From the NCBI GenBank assembly GCA_012932865.1, contig SAXG01000124.1, positions 1-64,000 on the forward strand: a stretch of 64,000 nt of DNA, given 5' to 3'. The translations under genes and the position numbers were made by a program. Source of the stretch: Amylostereum areolatum (taxonomy: Eukaryota > Basidiomycota > Agaricomycetes > Russulales > Stereaceae). Each line of letters starts with the position of its first letter. The first letter of the stretch is position 1. The notes beneath the pieces were generated by a model, which made no database searches, was not told where the DNA came from, and worked only from the letters and a program-made list of their open reading frames with translations. This document shows positions 42,577 through 54,213 of the stretch, piece by piece.

Positions 42577-44448
42577 GAGGGTAGGTAGGACGAAACGCGC
42601 GGCTGGCTTGAGGCAGGGGGGTCCGAATCGTGGCTCACATAGCACGAAAAAAGGATCGTCGCTCAGTCAATATGAGTATATGGTAAGAGACGTCGATAAC
42701 AGAGATGCATGAAGCTTCGGGGGGGCGTTTGTAAAGCTAGTGGTGGACTTGAGTGGGTTTTGGAAAGGATTGGAGGACAAGTTTCACCAGTAGGGTAGCC
42801 TGAGGTGGCCGGGAGTTTGAGCAAATAAGGTTGGCGAATAAGGCGTCACTAAGCGCCTCCTCGCTTGCACTTGTCCTTGTACAATGCCTCGAACCGTGCA
42901 GTAGGCCCTTGCTTGCATTCCCCCAGCGAGCGATATGTGTAGAAAGGTGAGGGGCTCCATCCAGACGACGGCTCTTGTCGGCTCAGCTTTCCGACGGGGG
43001 TTTTCCTAGGTAAAAGTTACGCAATCATGGGACCAAGTAGGCATGCCATCAAAGGGCCCGAAGATCGCTCGAGATATGTATATGCAGTCTAATGGAGGCA
43101 AGGAGCATTTCTTTTCCTGGGTCCTTATCAGCATATATGGCGAGCGACAGACAGGTAGGCTGGTTCACCTTAACCCTCCGACATAACGCAATAACGGTGT
43201 ACAGTCCAATCATGGATATTTGAGTGCTCCCCGCGGTTAGCAGCACTACACATGGCTTGCGGGATTTCTGGGGGTTGAAGACACAAAAAGCCATACCATG
43301 AAAGCCTTCCGCGGACATGAATTCTCACAGAAATCACCCGGAAGATATTCCTGCGGCCTCGTGCACGGCATCGCGGAATCTTGTAGGCTGCCTTGTCTAG
43401 GAACGGTCCGGGAATCACGTTAACACATCCATAGGCACAGTGATAGAGGAGCACACTATGGTGACTAGGCTCGGCTATGTCTACTCGAACCACGAGACTG
43501 CCGTGACGATGCTGGATACTTCAGGTCTCTTCAACTTCGAGAGGGGACGAGCCAGGAGACGAGCCTAGCGACTAACCTGGCGTCTGGACGGTGGGGTATT
43601 CTCAGCGATCCCACTTTTACGGTCGGAGCGCACTCACAGAGTCTTTTGCGGACCTGGAGGGTTGGGGCATGCGAAAGAACTAAAACGGCACCCAGAGCAT
43701 CCAAATTTTCGTCGAGCTCGTGTTACTTTGACGGTCTGTAGAACTTGCACTCTGGCTTGCCTTGCAAGGGTGGCTGCCTGTGGAAGAAAAAGCTTGGGCT
43801 TGGGCAAACTTGGGCCAGACTTGTGCGTAGGATGAGGTTGAAAACTTGAAACAGTAGAGCTGATGGACTAAAACGTGTCAAACAGATGTTTGGGCGCCCA
43901 GAGAACCTCCCTTCTCTCGCACCCGCCCATCGCAAAAGGAGGGAAGGAACAGCAAACGGAGGGCAGGACATAGGAGTAATAACAGACTGGGGGGCCGAGA
44001 GGGATGTGCAATTGAGGGGCGCAAGATCTCGATCGCCGCCGGTTCCCATCGGGGTTGAGCGGGTTCCAGTTCTCCATTGTCTCACTTCGCCGTTGGTGAG
44101 CAAGCTGCCAGTCTGCCCCCACAGTCCAAATAACCCCATCAGCATGGCCGCCATTCTACCCGAGGTCACACGGTTATTTGCCAATTTTTCTTCTTGCCCT
44201 TTCCCAGTGTTCACACCCACGGGCCACCATCTCATGACGACTTTGAAGACCAGTTCGAGACCGGGTTCCCTCCTGAACAAAGGCCAGAGGTTGAGCGCGA
44301 CCTCCCTGCCGTTTTTGACAGCCATCGACGTCATCGCATCCCCTCTCTATTCGTTCAAAAGGTCGTGTTCTCCTCCGTCTAGCATGTACCAACCTTCCCT
44401 CCCTCCTCCACCTGCCCTGCCGAAATTAGTCTTTTTGGAGAGCGGGTC
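42577..44448. other. Gene-poor stretch upstream of the NDUFA9-like gene
   Basis: About 1.9 kb with no frame that reads as protein on either strand. A 200-codon plus-strand frame from 43886 overlaps a minus-strand frame of similar length and neither has domain-like sequence. It probably contains promoters of the flanking genes only. Confidence 0.45.
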
Positions 44449-45638
44449 ATGTCTCGCAAGGTCGTTATATGTGGCGCAGGCTTTATAGGTGCGTGCAGTA
44501 TTTTTTCATCCCCCATGTATACGCTGAAATCGCCGTAGGCTCTAGGATCGCAACTACAATCAGTCACGCCAATGAGTCTACCAGCGCTCTACGGCGCATT
44601 CAAATCTCATCTCGAAGCCCGGACAAAATCGTAGACTCGCTCAGAGGCCATATCGTACAGGATCACCTCTTGCCCGCTGTCCCGGTGGATATCACCAAAC
44701 CAGAAACTCTTGCTTCTGCTTTCGAAGGCGCTCATTACGTGGTCTCCATGGTTGGCATTCTGACGGGCTCCCCGGAGGCGTTCGAAAGAATCCAATGGAA
44801 GGGTGCTGAAAACGTCGCTCGTGCTACTGCTGCAGCTGGTGCAAAACTCGTCCATATCAGTGCGATTGGCGCAGACAAACTTAGCCAAGTCCCCTACGAA
44901 CGTACGAAAGCACTGGGAGAAGAGGTCGCCTTCAAACACTGTCCAGACGCCACCGTCATCCGTCCAAGTCTAGTATTTGGTCCAGGCGATGGGTTCTTCA
45001 ACGTACGTAAACACCTCATCATGCTTGTCCTCGCCTTCTGCTGATCTAGAGTAGAGATTCGCCCAACTTTCCAAATATCTGCCTTTCCTTCCGGTCTTCG
45101 GTAATGGCTCATCGAAATTCCAACCCGTTTTTGTGGACGACCTTGCCCGACTCGTCGAGATTCTCACCAGAGAAAATTCTGATCAAAAGCTCGATGTCAC
45201 CGGCAAGATCATTGAGGCTGGTGGACCACAAGGTGGGGTCACATCGTTCCGTGGACAACGTCTCTCTAACCATACCTCGATTTGGCTCAGTATTCTCCTT
45301 CAAGGAAATCATGCAGCTTGTACTCAAATACACTCATCGCACCCGCCCTATAATACCTGTACCGTGGTCAATCGGAGAGCTTCAAGGCTTAGTGTTGGAG
45401 CGGCTTCCATCCAATGTTTTCACATTAACTCGAGACCAGGTAGGACTCTACCTTTTTCCCTCGCTACTTCGTCAAGTTTTAACTCTGTCCTTCCTGCTCA
45501 CAGGTCGAACAACTCAAACGCGACAATATCGTCTCTTCACCTCTCCCGCCAACGCACGTTTCATTCGAAGATTTCTTGCAACAGCATGGCTGTACATTGA
45601 GGTCAGTTCACAAGATCCTGCCGACGTACCTACGGTGA
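44449..45638 (+). CDS. NDUFA9/COQ11-like atypical short-chain dehydrogenase
   Basis: Five exons (44449-44488, 44539-45002, 45055-45232, 45291-45439, 45504-45638) give 321 aa. The Rossmann start VVICGAGFIGSRIATTI gives the GxGxxG-like NAD(P)H motif; further blocks GAHYVVSMVGILTG, GAKLVHISAIGADKLSQVPY, and VIRPSLVFGPGDGFFNRFAQ are those of the atypical SDR family that includes complex I subunit NDUFA9 and yeast Coq11; the C-terminus VLERLPSNVFTLTRDQVEQL is also family-typical. There is no obvious mitochondrial presequence and the catalytic Tyr-x3-Lys is not conserved as in classical SDRs. It is likely a mitochondrial protein acting in complex I or coenzyme Q biosynthesis; which one cannot be settled here. 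Confidence 0.75.
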
Positions 45639-45997
45639 AAGCGTCCAGCTTGTGTTGAGTCCGCCGCGTTTCCGCATTTCCGCACCTTCGACAGACGCAA
45701 TCCACGACTCTGTTTTATCTCAGTATCGTTGTCCTTAACCGGACCTGTAAGCCGATATTTTTCCATGAGCACTCGAACCAAACGACGGATGCCTCTGCCT
45801 TCCGACGGCTCCCGTCCTGTAACCAATAAAGAAAATGCACCGGCGAACCGTGATATGGTCATGAGCCAATCAACGCCGCCACACGGGGTGCCTATGATGA
45901 GCCGCGCTCTGAGCTCAGATAGCGCGACACCCACAAGAGACCACCAGCAAAACATATAAAGCCGTTACCATTATGGTCGTGTCCTGGCGTCCCCCCG
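45639..45997. promoter_or_regulatory. Upstream region of the MFS transporter gene
   Basis: 359 bp between two plus-strand genes, presumably holding the terminator of the first and promoter of the second. No specific element identified. Confidence 0.4.
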
Positions 45998-48050
45998 ATG
46001 TCTGGATCCCCGCCTTACTCTGGCCGAACATCCACCGTTCCCACAATCGCTGAGGGTGTCCAAGAGGGCCCCGTTCTCTCCTCGCCTCTCATAGACGAAA
46101 AGGTAACCTCTAGGGCCGACGAAAGAAGACCCTCTCAACCTACAGAGAAGGCATATAGCGTCTTCACCAGCAAAGAAAAATGGACAATCGTTCTTATGGC
46201 ATCCCTGGCCGGGGTGTTTAGGTACGTGTATGCGTTCACGCAAGAGTAACCCTTGATAATAGCATCACCTATGGGCAGTCCTCTGACGGCAAACGTGTAC
46301 TTCCCAGCGATCCCGGTTATCGCCTCACAGTTTCATAAGAGCACCGAGGCGATCAACCTGACTGTGACAATCTATATGGTCATGCAAGGACTCAGTGTGT
46401 TCTCCTTCTACTCGGCATATGGTCCCAATCTTAATGATCGGTTTCTTATTTCGTAGGTCCCATGCTCTGGGGAACACTGTCTGATCGTTGGGGACGTAGA
46501 CTCATGACAGTCGCATGCATGGTGCGTGCTGTCCTGCCTTGTGCGGCATGACGAATCTCATGCTATGTTTAGGTCCTTCTGGCTTTGACTTGCGTGGGAC
46601 TAGCGCTCGTACCCACTTCAGACTATTGGCTCCTCATGTTGCTCAGATGTATACAAGCTGCCGGCTCAGCGAGTACCATCGCGCTAGGTACGTCTCGGTC
46701 CAGCACTCGTCGCCCGCTGCCACATGAGCTCATTCCATCTATAGGCAGTGGGATTATCGGCGACATAGCCACACGTGCTGAGAGGGGCAACTTCATGGGT
46801 ATCTTTGGCGTGGGGCCATTGGTATGTCATTCAAAGTTCATTTTATGAAGGGCTTCATTCACCTCACCTTTTCAGGTTGGACCATGCATTGGACCTGTTA
46901 TTGGCGGCGGCCTCTCTCAAGGATTGGGATGGAGGTCTATCTTTTGGTTTCTCTGCATCGCAGCATCCATGTGCGCGATTGGGATCCTTTGGTGGGTTTC
47001 ATATACAATCATCGATCCCATTTGTACTGACGACGCAATTGGCAGTTTCCTCCCTGAGACTTTGCGCGCGATTGTTGGAGACGGAAGCTACAAACCCGCA
47101 CCTTTATACAGGCCACTGATACCCATCATTGGGCGCGGAAGGACTATCGAGACGACTGGGGAGAAACCGCCCAAGAAGCCGTTCGTCAATCCCCTGCGAA
47201 TTCTGTTGTACCCAGACATCATAGTCCTCCTTGTGTTCAACGGCATAGTGTACGCCGTTTTTTATGGCGTGCTCACGACGATTTCAACCCTCTTCACTGT
47301 TACCTACCCAGAGCTCAATCAAACCGATATCGGTCTCTGCTTCCTCGGAATAGGCGGGGGCATGATGACCGGCACGATTTTTTCGGGAAAGCTATTAGAT
47401 TGGGATTATCAGCGCGTCAAGGCGTCAGCAATTCGCAGGGAACAGAGCGATGGGGAGAAGGACCTTCGTGCGGGAGACGGGTCTAAAGACGACAGTTTTC
47501 CGATAGAGGTCGCGCGCTTGCGGTTGCTGCCCGTCTTTCTTCTCGTGGTCACCATATGTGTGGCAGGGTATGGGTGGTGCCTGCAGGCAAACGTGGCTCT
47601 CGCTGGTCCCCTCATACTTCAGATCATCAGTACGTTGTTGTGAGCTCTCCTCGTGATGTCCGCTGACCGTCGATCTGGTCTCAGTCGGGTTCAGCGTCGT
47701 AGGCATCATGAATACCATCTCCACGATCCTTATCGACTTGTTTCCGACGCAAGGGTCTTCTATCACTGCATGCGTATGTCCCCTCCTATCTTCAGCACTC
47801 CGGATTCCTCGTGCTGAATCATTCTATCTATCAGAATAACTTAGTCCGCTGCTCTTTGGGGGCAACGTTGGTCTCAGTGATCGACATCATTACGAATGCG
47901 CTCAAGCCAGGTTGGACTTACGTCGTCCTCGCTGCCATGTGTGTTGCTGTGGCGCCCTTGCTCTTTATCGAGATGGCATACGGGCCCGTGTGGCGAGGAC
48001 GAAGACAAGAGCAGATAGACCGTAAAGAGAACAAACGTTCTTCCTACTAA
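45998..48050 (+). CDS. Major facilitator transporter, DHA1/QDR type
   Basis: Proton-coupled drug or polyamine efflux transporter of the plasma membrane, closest in motif pattern to yeast Qdr1-3. Nine exons (45998-46221, 46279-46394, 46457-46521, 46573-46687, 46745-46821, 46876-46991, 47046-47629, 47685-47773, 47835-48050) give 533 aa. A polar N-terminus precedes VFSPLTANVYFPAIPVIASQ; MFS motif A follows TM2 (GTLSDRWGRRLM); TM4-5 carry LLRCIQAAGSASTIALGSGI and GPCIGPVIGGGLSQGLGWRS; a long cytosolic loop after TM6 (FLPETLRAIVGDGSYKP) and the TM10-11 block STILIDLFPTQGSSITACNN with LVRCSLGA are typical of QDR proteins. Substrate is not predictable. Confidence 0.9.
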
Positions 48051-48323
48051 TCTTACTCCGTATATTGGATTTCAGATCATTTCACGGCCCTCGACGTTGA
48101 CTTTACGCACAAGGACACGACCCACTCATGTATCATAGACGTTCCGATTCCATATGTTTACGTTGTTCAAGTTATCGATGCATACATGCTGCATTCCCGT
48201 TTCTTGTTTACTGCCCCTGGGGATTTCTGTCTCGGATCAGTGTTCGGCACCGGCGTTGGCCGTTCAACGTTGTTTATTGCGACTTGAACTACGTCGCCCA
48301 CAAGCCGGCTACAGCAATGTGAG

Positions 48324-49459
48324 ATGTCCGCCCCAACATCCCTCACGTTCAATCGCGAGTATTTTTATCGGAATGCCCTCATGGAGTTGTACTTACTGCG
48401 CCTACAGAAACTGTTCGCGGTATAACAGAATTCAGTAGGTTTGCTTTTTTCTGAACGTGTGCCTCGCCCCCTGACCATTTTGCTATCCCCCTTGCTCACA
48501 GTTGAAGTGGCCATCCACGGTATTCTGTATGTGCGCCAGATCTACCCCGCCGAGCTCTTCATCCGGCGGAAGAAGTACGAGACGCCCGTCTTCCAATCTC
48601 GCCACCCTGCTCTGAACACGTACATCTCCGGCGCGGTCAAAGCGGTAGGGGAGGAGCTCGTGCTGGTTCGTGTTTCGGGCCCCTTAGGCGCATTCCTAAT
48701 GCTGATGCAACTGTATATGCAGGGACATGTCGACAAGGTTGTGGTCGTGATCAAAAACAAGGATGAGGTCGCCCTCGAGCGGTTCATCTTCACCATCCAG
48801 AATATGATCGACGTCGAGGCGTTCAACAAGGACACAGGGTATGTCTCACCTCGATTCCCCAACCAACCAACCGACTCCCGCCTCTCAGGGTAGAGGGTGC
48901 GATGGCACTGTCGGCGCTGAGTCAGTATTTCCGCTCTTTCCTCGTCAAGTTAAGCATGATGGAATCCCAACTGGGCGAACTTCCGAGAGACGGTGGGTCC
49001 CCCCTCCCGACTTCACACTCGGATACGCGCTCATCCTAACTTCCCCCCAAGGGGACAACTCGTTTGCCATATTGCTGGAGCTGAAGGATGGTAAGGCTCC
49101 TGCCGCCGAGCCGGCCAAGGTAAAGAGCTCACCATGTCTCAGAATCACTTTAGGCCTGATTTTGCCTCCAGGAAACTCCCCCTCCTTGGATTCCAGCAGT
49201 GACCCAGCATACAACACCGGGAGCGTCGCCGGACGCAGAGCTTCACATGGTTCGCGCTGTAGAGACCGGAGTCATCAACGTAAGGCGCACGTCTGATTAT
49301 GGGTCCTGATTGATTCCATCTCCCATCCAGCTTTCGCTCGCGGTTCAGGAATCGGAAGACAAGCTCCGCCTCATCGGAGAAGAGCCGTTCGAACCTCCGA
49401 AACCCGTAGACCCGGGGAAAGGGAAGGGGAAAGGGAAAGGAAAGGAACGAGCGGAATGA
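48324..49459 (+). CDS. REV7: HORMA protein Rev7/MAD2L2, polymerase zeta accessory subunit
   Basis: HORMA-domain subunit of translesion DNA polymerase zeta, bridging Rev3 and Rev1. Eight exons (48324-48354, 48408-48434, 48502-48659, 48723-48838, 48889-48992, 49052-49119, 49172-49279, 49331-49459) give 246 aa: MSAPTSLTFNQTVRGITEFI, then EVAIHGILYVRQIYPAELF, RRKKYETPVFQSRHPALN, HVDKVVVVIKNKDEVALERF, and a seatbelt region (DNSFAILLELKDGK, IPAVTQHTTPG) with a Gly-Lys repeat tail. The first intron (48355-48407) appears to begin GC; the one at 48660-48722 is a multiple of three and could be retained without frameshift. It converges with ATG24, leaving 132 bp between stops. Confidence 0.88.
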
Positions 49460-49591
49460 CTGACACATCCTACGCAAGTGCTTTAATCCGTCCTGTTGTA
49501 TAATCGAAACCAAGCGTCCAATTATTACGAGAATAGCGAAGTCCAAGCAAAAGGTCCGAAACTATAGATACAATGTGACGCGTCCATCGCG

Positions 49592-51425
49592 TCAGACGTC
49601 GACCCGTATCCGCTGGATGATGGGAATTATCCGATCCCACTCTTCCATAGCCTGCAAAGGCATATCAGCCAGGGGGACACGGTCTGAGATCGAAAAAAGC
49701 GTACAGTCTTGTAGAGTTCAATTTGTCCGTCGGCAAGGTTCGTGAGCATCTCCTTCATCTCTGCCTCTTTAGCGTGTTGAAAGATGGCCTGTTCTCGTAA
49801 CGTTTCATCGCTGAAAGCATCCGAGGTCTCATGAGCAGTGGTCACTGCATCTTCCAACTGTATGCGTACCCGAGAGTCAGTATAACGAGGTCTAGAGGTA
49901 ATGCTATATTTTACCTCCTTAATCTTGACATCGAGCTTTTTCATTTTCTCCACACGGCTCCGGTCATCATCTGCACCGCGAATTGCATCCACGCGATCCC
50001 TTAGGTATGCACCCAAACCAAGTCCGGAACTACCAGCGTGTCCACTGATGATAGCAGAAAGGCGATCACGTTCAGCAGTAACCCCCGAGAGATAGTCCGT
50101 GAGTTCTTCGAGGTCCAGTTGCTTCTGGTCGCGCAGTTTGAGCACGGCTCGATGAGCGTGCGAGTAAGTCGTGAGAGAATGTAGATGTATGAGGAAGGGA
50201 TCGATCGTGTTTTGCGTCTGTTGTCGTCGCCTTAGGGCAAGAAAGGGCGACAAGGTAAACCGCGTACCGTGTGGCGCATTAGCGCAGAGAACTCCAGCAG
50301 AGTGTTGGAGAAATGGTTCAACTGGTCTGTAATGCCCGATTCAAGAAAACCAAGACCCTGGACTGCAACAGCCAGGTCATGGTAGTCCCCGGTAAGATCT
50401 TCACCCGCGGATTGGGGGTCCCCAGCTCATTTAGCCTTAGATGTCGCATGAAACAAGTGATTATCGTGAATGCTCACCTGTGGTGCGTCCACGAACACGC
50501 GTCCACAAGCGTTCCGAGGTGTTGATGCTCTCCTCGAACCTGTCCACATTCTCGCGCATGGCAAGAAAGCGCTCATCGGGTTTACGAACACGAGCAAATG
50601 CGTTGAGAAGGGTATCTGACAGGTTCTCAATCACACCCTGTGGCTGGTCGGGACCTGGTGGATGAGCGATATGCTGGTGCATAATGACATGCTGGCCAGG
50701 ACGTTTGAGCATTGGAACGAAAGCGCCGAAGGGTCACTCACCCATTCCGTCGATTCAAAGAAGGCGCGGACAAGGGTGCTGCGCTGTAATGTCGGGTGCC
50801 GGGCTAGTCGCTGGAGAAAGCGATGGAGACTGCAAGATCGCGTTAGGACAGGATGATGTGTGAGACCGCGAAAGCACTTGCTCCTGGCGGCGACGCTCCA
50901 TAAATTCTGGACTGAACCTATCTCCAGTGAGATATTCTGGAAGGTACATTGGTGAAGGAGAAGGCCAACATACAGGCGAATACGCACCTAGCCTGTGCTT
51001 GTCGGGTAGCGGGGGAACAACGCATGCGGGGAAGTCTTTTGCGAGATGGTTTCGGAGGAAGACAAAATCTTGAAAACGTCTTCTAGCGGAGGGAGAGGGA
51101 GAAGAAAAGATCGACAGATTGGTCTGCAAAACAACTGAGAACTTGAGTTATATGTCGAATGAAGTACCACTCGGACCTTGGCCGTAACAAGATACGAGAC
51201 GTAGGCATCTTTCGTGTCCGCATGCTCCTTCAAAGGATCCTTGACCTGTGTGATGAGATATCCCTCCCACTTGGGGTCGTGTGGACCGCGTTCCTCCTCT
51301 CCTTCGACGGTGCTTTGCCTAAACCCAGGACGAGAAGGAGTGGGTTCTGGGTCGGCATCGTAAGCCTGCGCTGCGGGAGATTCCCAGGTGACGCTGTCAA
51401 ATACATCCTCTTCGTCGCCGAGCAT
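49592..51425 (-). CDS. ATG24: Sorting nexin Snx4/Atg24 (PX-BAR)
   Basis: Endosomal sorting nexin for recycling from early endosomes and for selective autophagy. From ATG 51425 (MLGDEEDVFDSVTWESPAAQ) the PX domain follows (WEGYLITQVKDPLKEHADTK, then YVSYLVTAKTNLSIF), with FQDFVFLRNHLAKDFPACVV and PPLPDKHRLEYLTGDRFSPE containing the PI3P-contacting basic and proline residues. A BAR-type helical domain fills the rest (SDTLLNAFARVRKPDERFLA, LAVAVQGLGFLESGITDQLN, AVLKLRDQKQLDLEELTDYL, DAVTTAHETSDAFSDETLRE) and ends DRIIPIIQRIRVDV. The gene has about eight exons; exon 1 is 51177-51425 and exon 2 starts at 51123. It diverges from the PTM1-like gene, 229 bp apart. Confidence 0.9.
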
Positions 51426-51654
51426 GGTGTGAAGGGCGGAGAAAGTGAAAGGGTAGTTGGAATCTGGAGGCTGGAGCGGCGTCGGCGGGAGATGACGATG
51501 GGACCGAACGGCAGACCGAACCAGTTGACTGCGCAGAACGCGTCCAGTTACGAAAGCGCGCTGATGACACGGGCAATTCCGTCCCTTACACCCGCCCGCT
51601 CAGCTTGTCCGACAGCAACCACCATCCCATCTTATTACCCTCCCTTCATCATCC

Positions 51655-54060
51655 ATGGTGCTCAGCACCAAACCCCTCGCCTGGGCTATTGGCTTCCTCG
51701 GTGCTGCAATAGCCACAGCAGCATACGAAGTTCCTATCCTCGACACCGACTATTCCAGGCAAATATGCTCTGGCATGTGGAGTGGTTCTAACACCTTCAT
51801 CAACGGTATGTGTTTTCTCAGCCCCATATCTTTCATATAGCTCACAGCTTACCAGTTAGCTTCGAGTCTGCATCGCAAGGTCAGCTAGCGATGGTGATAT
51901 ACGAGTGGTCGGATTACAAGTACCTCGGCAAGATTACTTCGGAGGAAGACGCATACCTACCCGTGAGTACCATCACTTGCGGCGCTAAGGCTCGCGTTTA
52001 TTCGATTGTATCAGCAGAGAACATACATATGCACCTCCGACGCTGTTCGCAATGGTTTCTGCACCACGGAACAGCTTGGCCGATTCATTCTAGACCTCCC
52101 GAACGGCAAGACTATCGACGATACCACGTTCTGGTCGGCGCGCGTCGCGTTTTCCGACACAGCCGACTCTGGCGAGGTCTCGGAGAGTCAACCTCCTGCT
52201 GAAAACGCCGCAAGTGGGTTCTGGAATAACCCCGCAGGAAACCCAACACCTCCCGACAGCGAATATAGTTCGCCCTTCCGCAGAGCATCCGTCCTTCCCA
52301 GGGATACCATTAATCCAAGTCCGTCAAATATTCTTCGTTACAGTGAACCAATCCAGTACCTCGTCCGCAAGACAGGCTATTACTGCGTTGGTGCGTTCCG
52401 TCGGTGTCTTCAGATCTGGTCGGTGCCATTAAATTATCCTGCGCGCGACAGCCGTCATCCCCGTTACAGTCCTGCAGCCTTCGTCAACTCCGCAGTTGAC
52501 CCGCCAAGACTCGATTGAAGTCCATCCTTCCTACACCGGCACTGTTCTGTTCCGCAACAAGTTCAACGGACAACTTCCTGCGACCGATTATCCCAAAGTG
52601 AACGTCAGTCGTGTTATCCTCGTGGGTGTATCGCGTGTGCTCAGCATGTTATAGTTCTATGGCGCTATGCTTGTGGTGTATCTGCTCATGGCAGCCATCT
52701 GGGGATGGATGTGTTACAAGCACATCACCGAAATCCTTCCGATTCAAGTAAGCCGTTTCCTGCCGCAATTCATAGGTTCCTCAGTGATGAACCGCAACCG
52801 ACAGTATTACCTCTCGTGTCTAGTCGGCTTTTTGGTACTCGAAATGGTGGCCAACCTAGGTAGTGATTTTCGGCTCGTATCGTTTGCTATATGCTAATTT
52901 ATCGTCAGCTTACTACCGTTACCTCAATGCTCACGGCAAGGGCACCCCGTCGACCGTTTTCTTATTCGTCGTGGCCATCTTGGATGCTGGACGAAACTCC
53001 CTCTCCTTCTTTATGCTTTTGGTTGTATCTCTTGGGCTTTCGGTCGTTCGCGACGAACTGGGTTCTACCATGCGCAAGTGTCAAGTGCTTGCCGTTTTCC
53101 ACTTCATATTCGGAGGTGCGCGCTCAATCTTCAAACAAACAAAAGTTTGCCCGTTTTATTGACCTGGCTTACAGTCCTTTATGCCGTCGGAATCGTCGAA
53201 CTTGAATTCGAGTCGACGTCAGCTCTTGTCCTGTTAATGTTCGTTATCCCTCTCGCATTTACTTTGAGCGGCTTCCTTATGTGGACACTGTATTCTCTGA
53301 ACGGTACGTCAACCTTCTCATCCGTCTCCTGTTACTTTGCTTATGAGTTGTTGATCTAGCCACTATTGCTCAGTTGAGCGCACGCAAGCAGCACTACAAA
53401 CTTCGCATGTTCAGGCGACTGCAGTACATCCTGATCTTTGTCGTCGTGGCCGTGACGATATTCTTCTTCGTCTCTTCCCTTACGTTCTCCGGTCGCCTAG
53501 CTGAAGGTGATGAAGAATACGCTCCGAGAGTCACCCCACGGCTGACGTTGTGGGTTTAGATTACGCCGCCAAAAGCTGGAAGATTCGATGGTGGCTACTC
53601 GACGGCTGGCTTTCTCTGTTGTACTTCGTCGCCTTTGCCGCGATTGCGTATTTATGGAGGCCGTCCGCCAACAACAGCAGATACGTCCTCGTCTCTCTCG
53701 ATGACTGGCCGTATCCTAACCTGTCTTTTGATATCTACATTGTTGATGTCGGATGAGCTCGCCCAGGACGAAGAAGACGCTGAAGATTATGATCTCGAGG
53801 CCATGGAACACCGTTCATCCCCTCGCCACCGCGACGATGACGAGGCAACCCTTGTGGGCGGGAACCGTGGGCACGGCCTCGTCAACGACGATGCGGTCGT
53901 ATTCGAGATTGGGGATGAGGATGCGCACGACCTCAGCGATGAGGATGAGGATTCCCAAAAACATCATCGAAGGCGAACGACACAGGATCACGATGACGGC
54001 GTCCTTGACGAGCGGGAGGGTCTGATGAGCGGAGGTGGGAGGAAGAACAGGGACGATTAA
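51655..54060 (+). CDS. PTM1: Ptm1-like Golgi/endosomal seven-transmembrane protein (GOST/LU7TM family)
   Basis: A multi-exon gene encoding a protein with an N-terminal signal peptide (MVLSTKPLAWAIGFLGAAIA), a lumenal domain (YEWSDYKYLGKITSEEDAY, then TYICTSDAVRNGFC), then seven membrane helices of the lung-7TM/GOST fold beginning at VNFYGAMLVVYLLMAAIWG and including GFLVLEMVANL, FMLLVVSLGLSVVRDELG, VLAVFHFIFGVLYAVGIVEL and SLLYFVAFAAIAYLWRPSAN. The tail is long and acidic (AQDEEDAEDYDLEAMEH). The lumenal domain carries an Asn/Pro/Ser-rich insertion before the membrane part. Related fungal and animal proteins reside in Golgi, endosomes or plasma membrane and chaperone traffic; the precise role is unclear. 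First exons are 51655-51805, 51856-51962 and one starting at 52018. Confidence 0.85.
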
Positions 54061-54213
54061 TCTTGCGACTTAGTGACTAGTTATTGCTTTCGACGAATTG
54101 CGTGTCATCATTATAATGCGTAGTGGATATACAATACAAGGGACATAACCAGGGCGTCAATCGATATCCCGATGCAAGGTGAGGATAAGTACAAATGTCC
54201 AACGGGAAAATAC

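Noticed and set aside
43723..44488. Overlapping 200-codon frames on both strands
   Set aside because: Neither shows domain-like sequence, good start context or splice structure; composition alone explains them.
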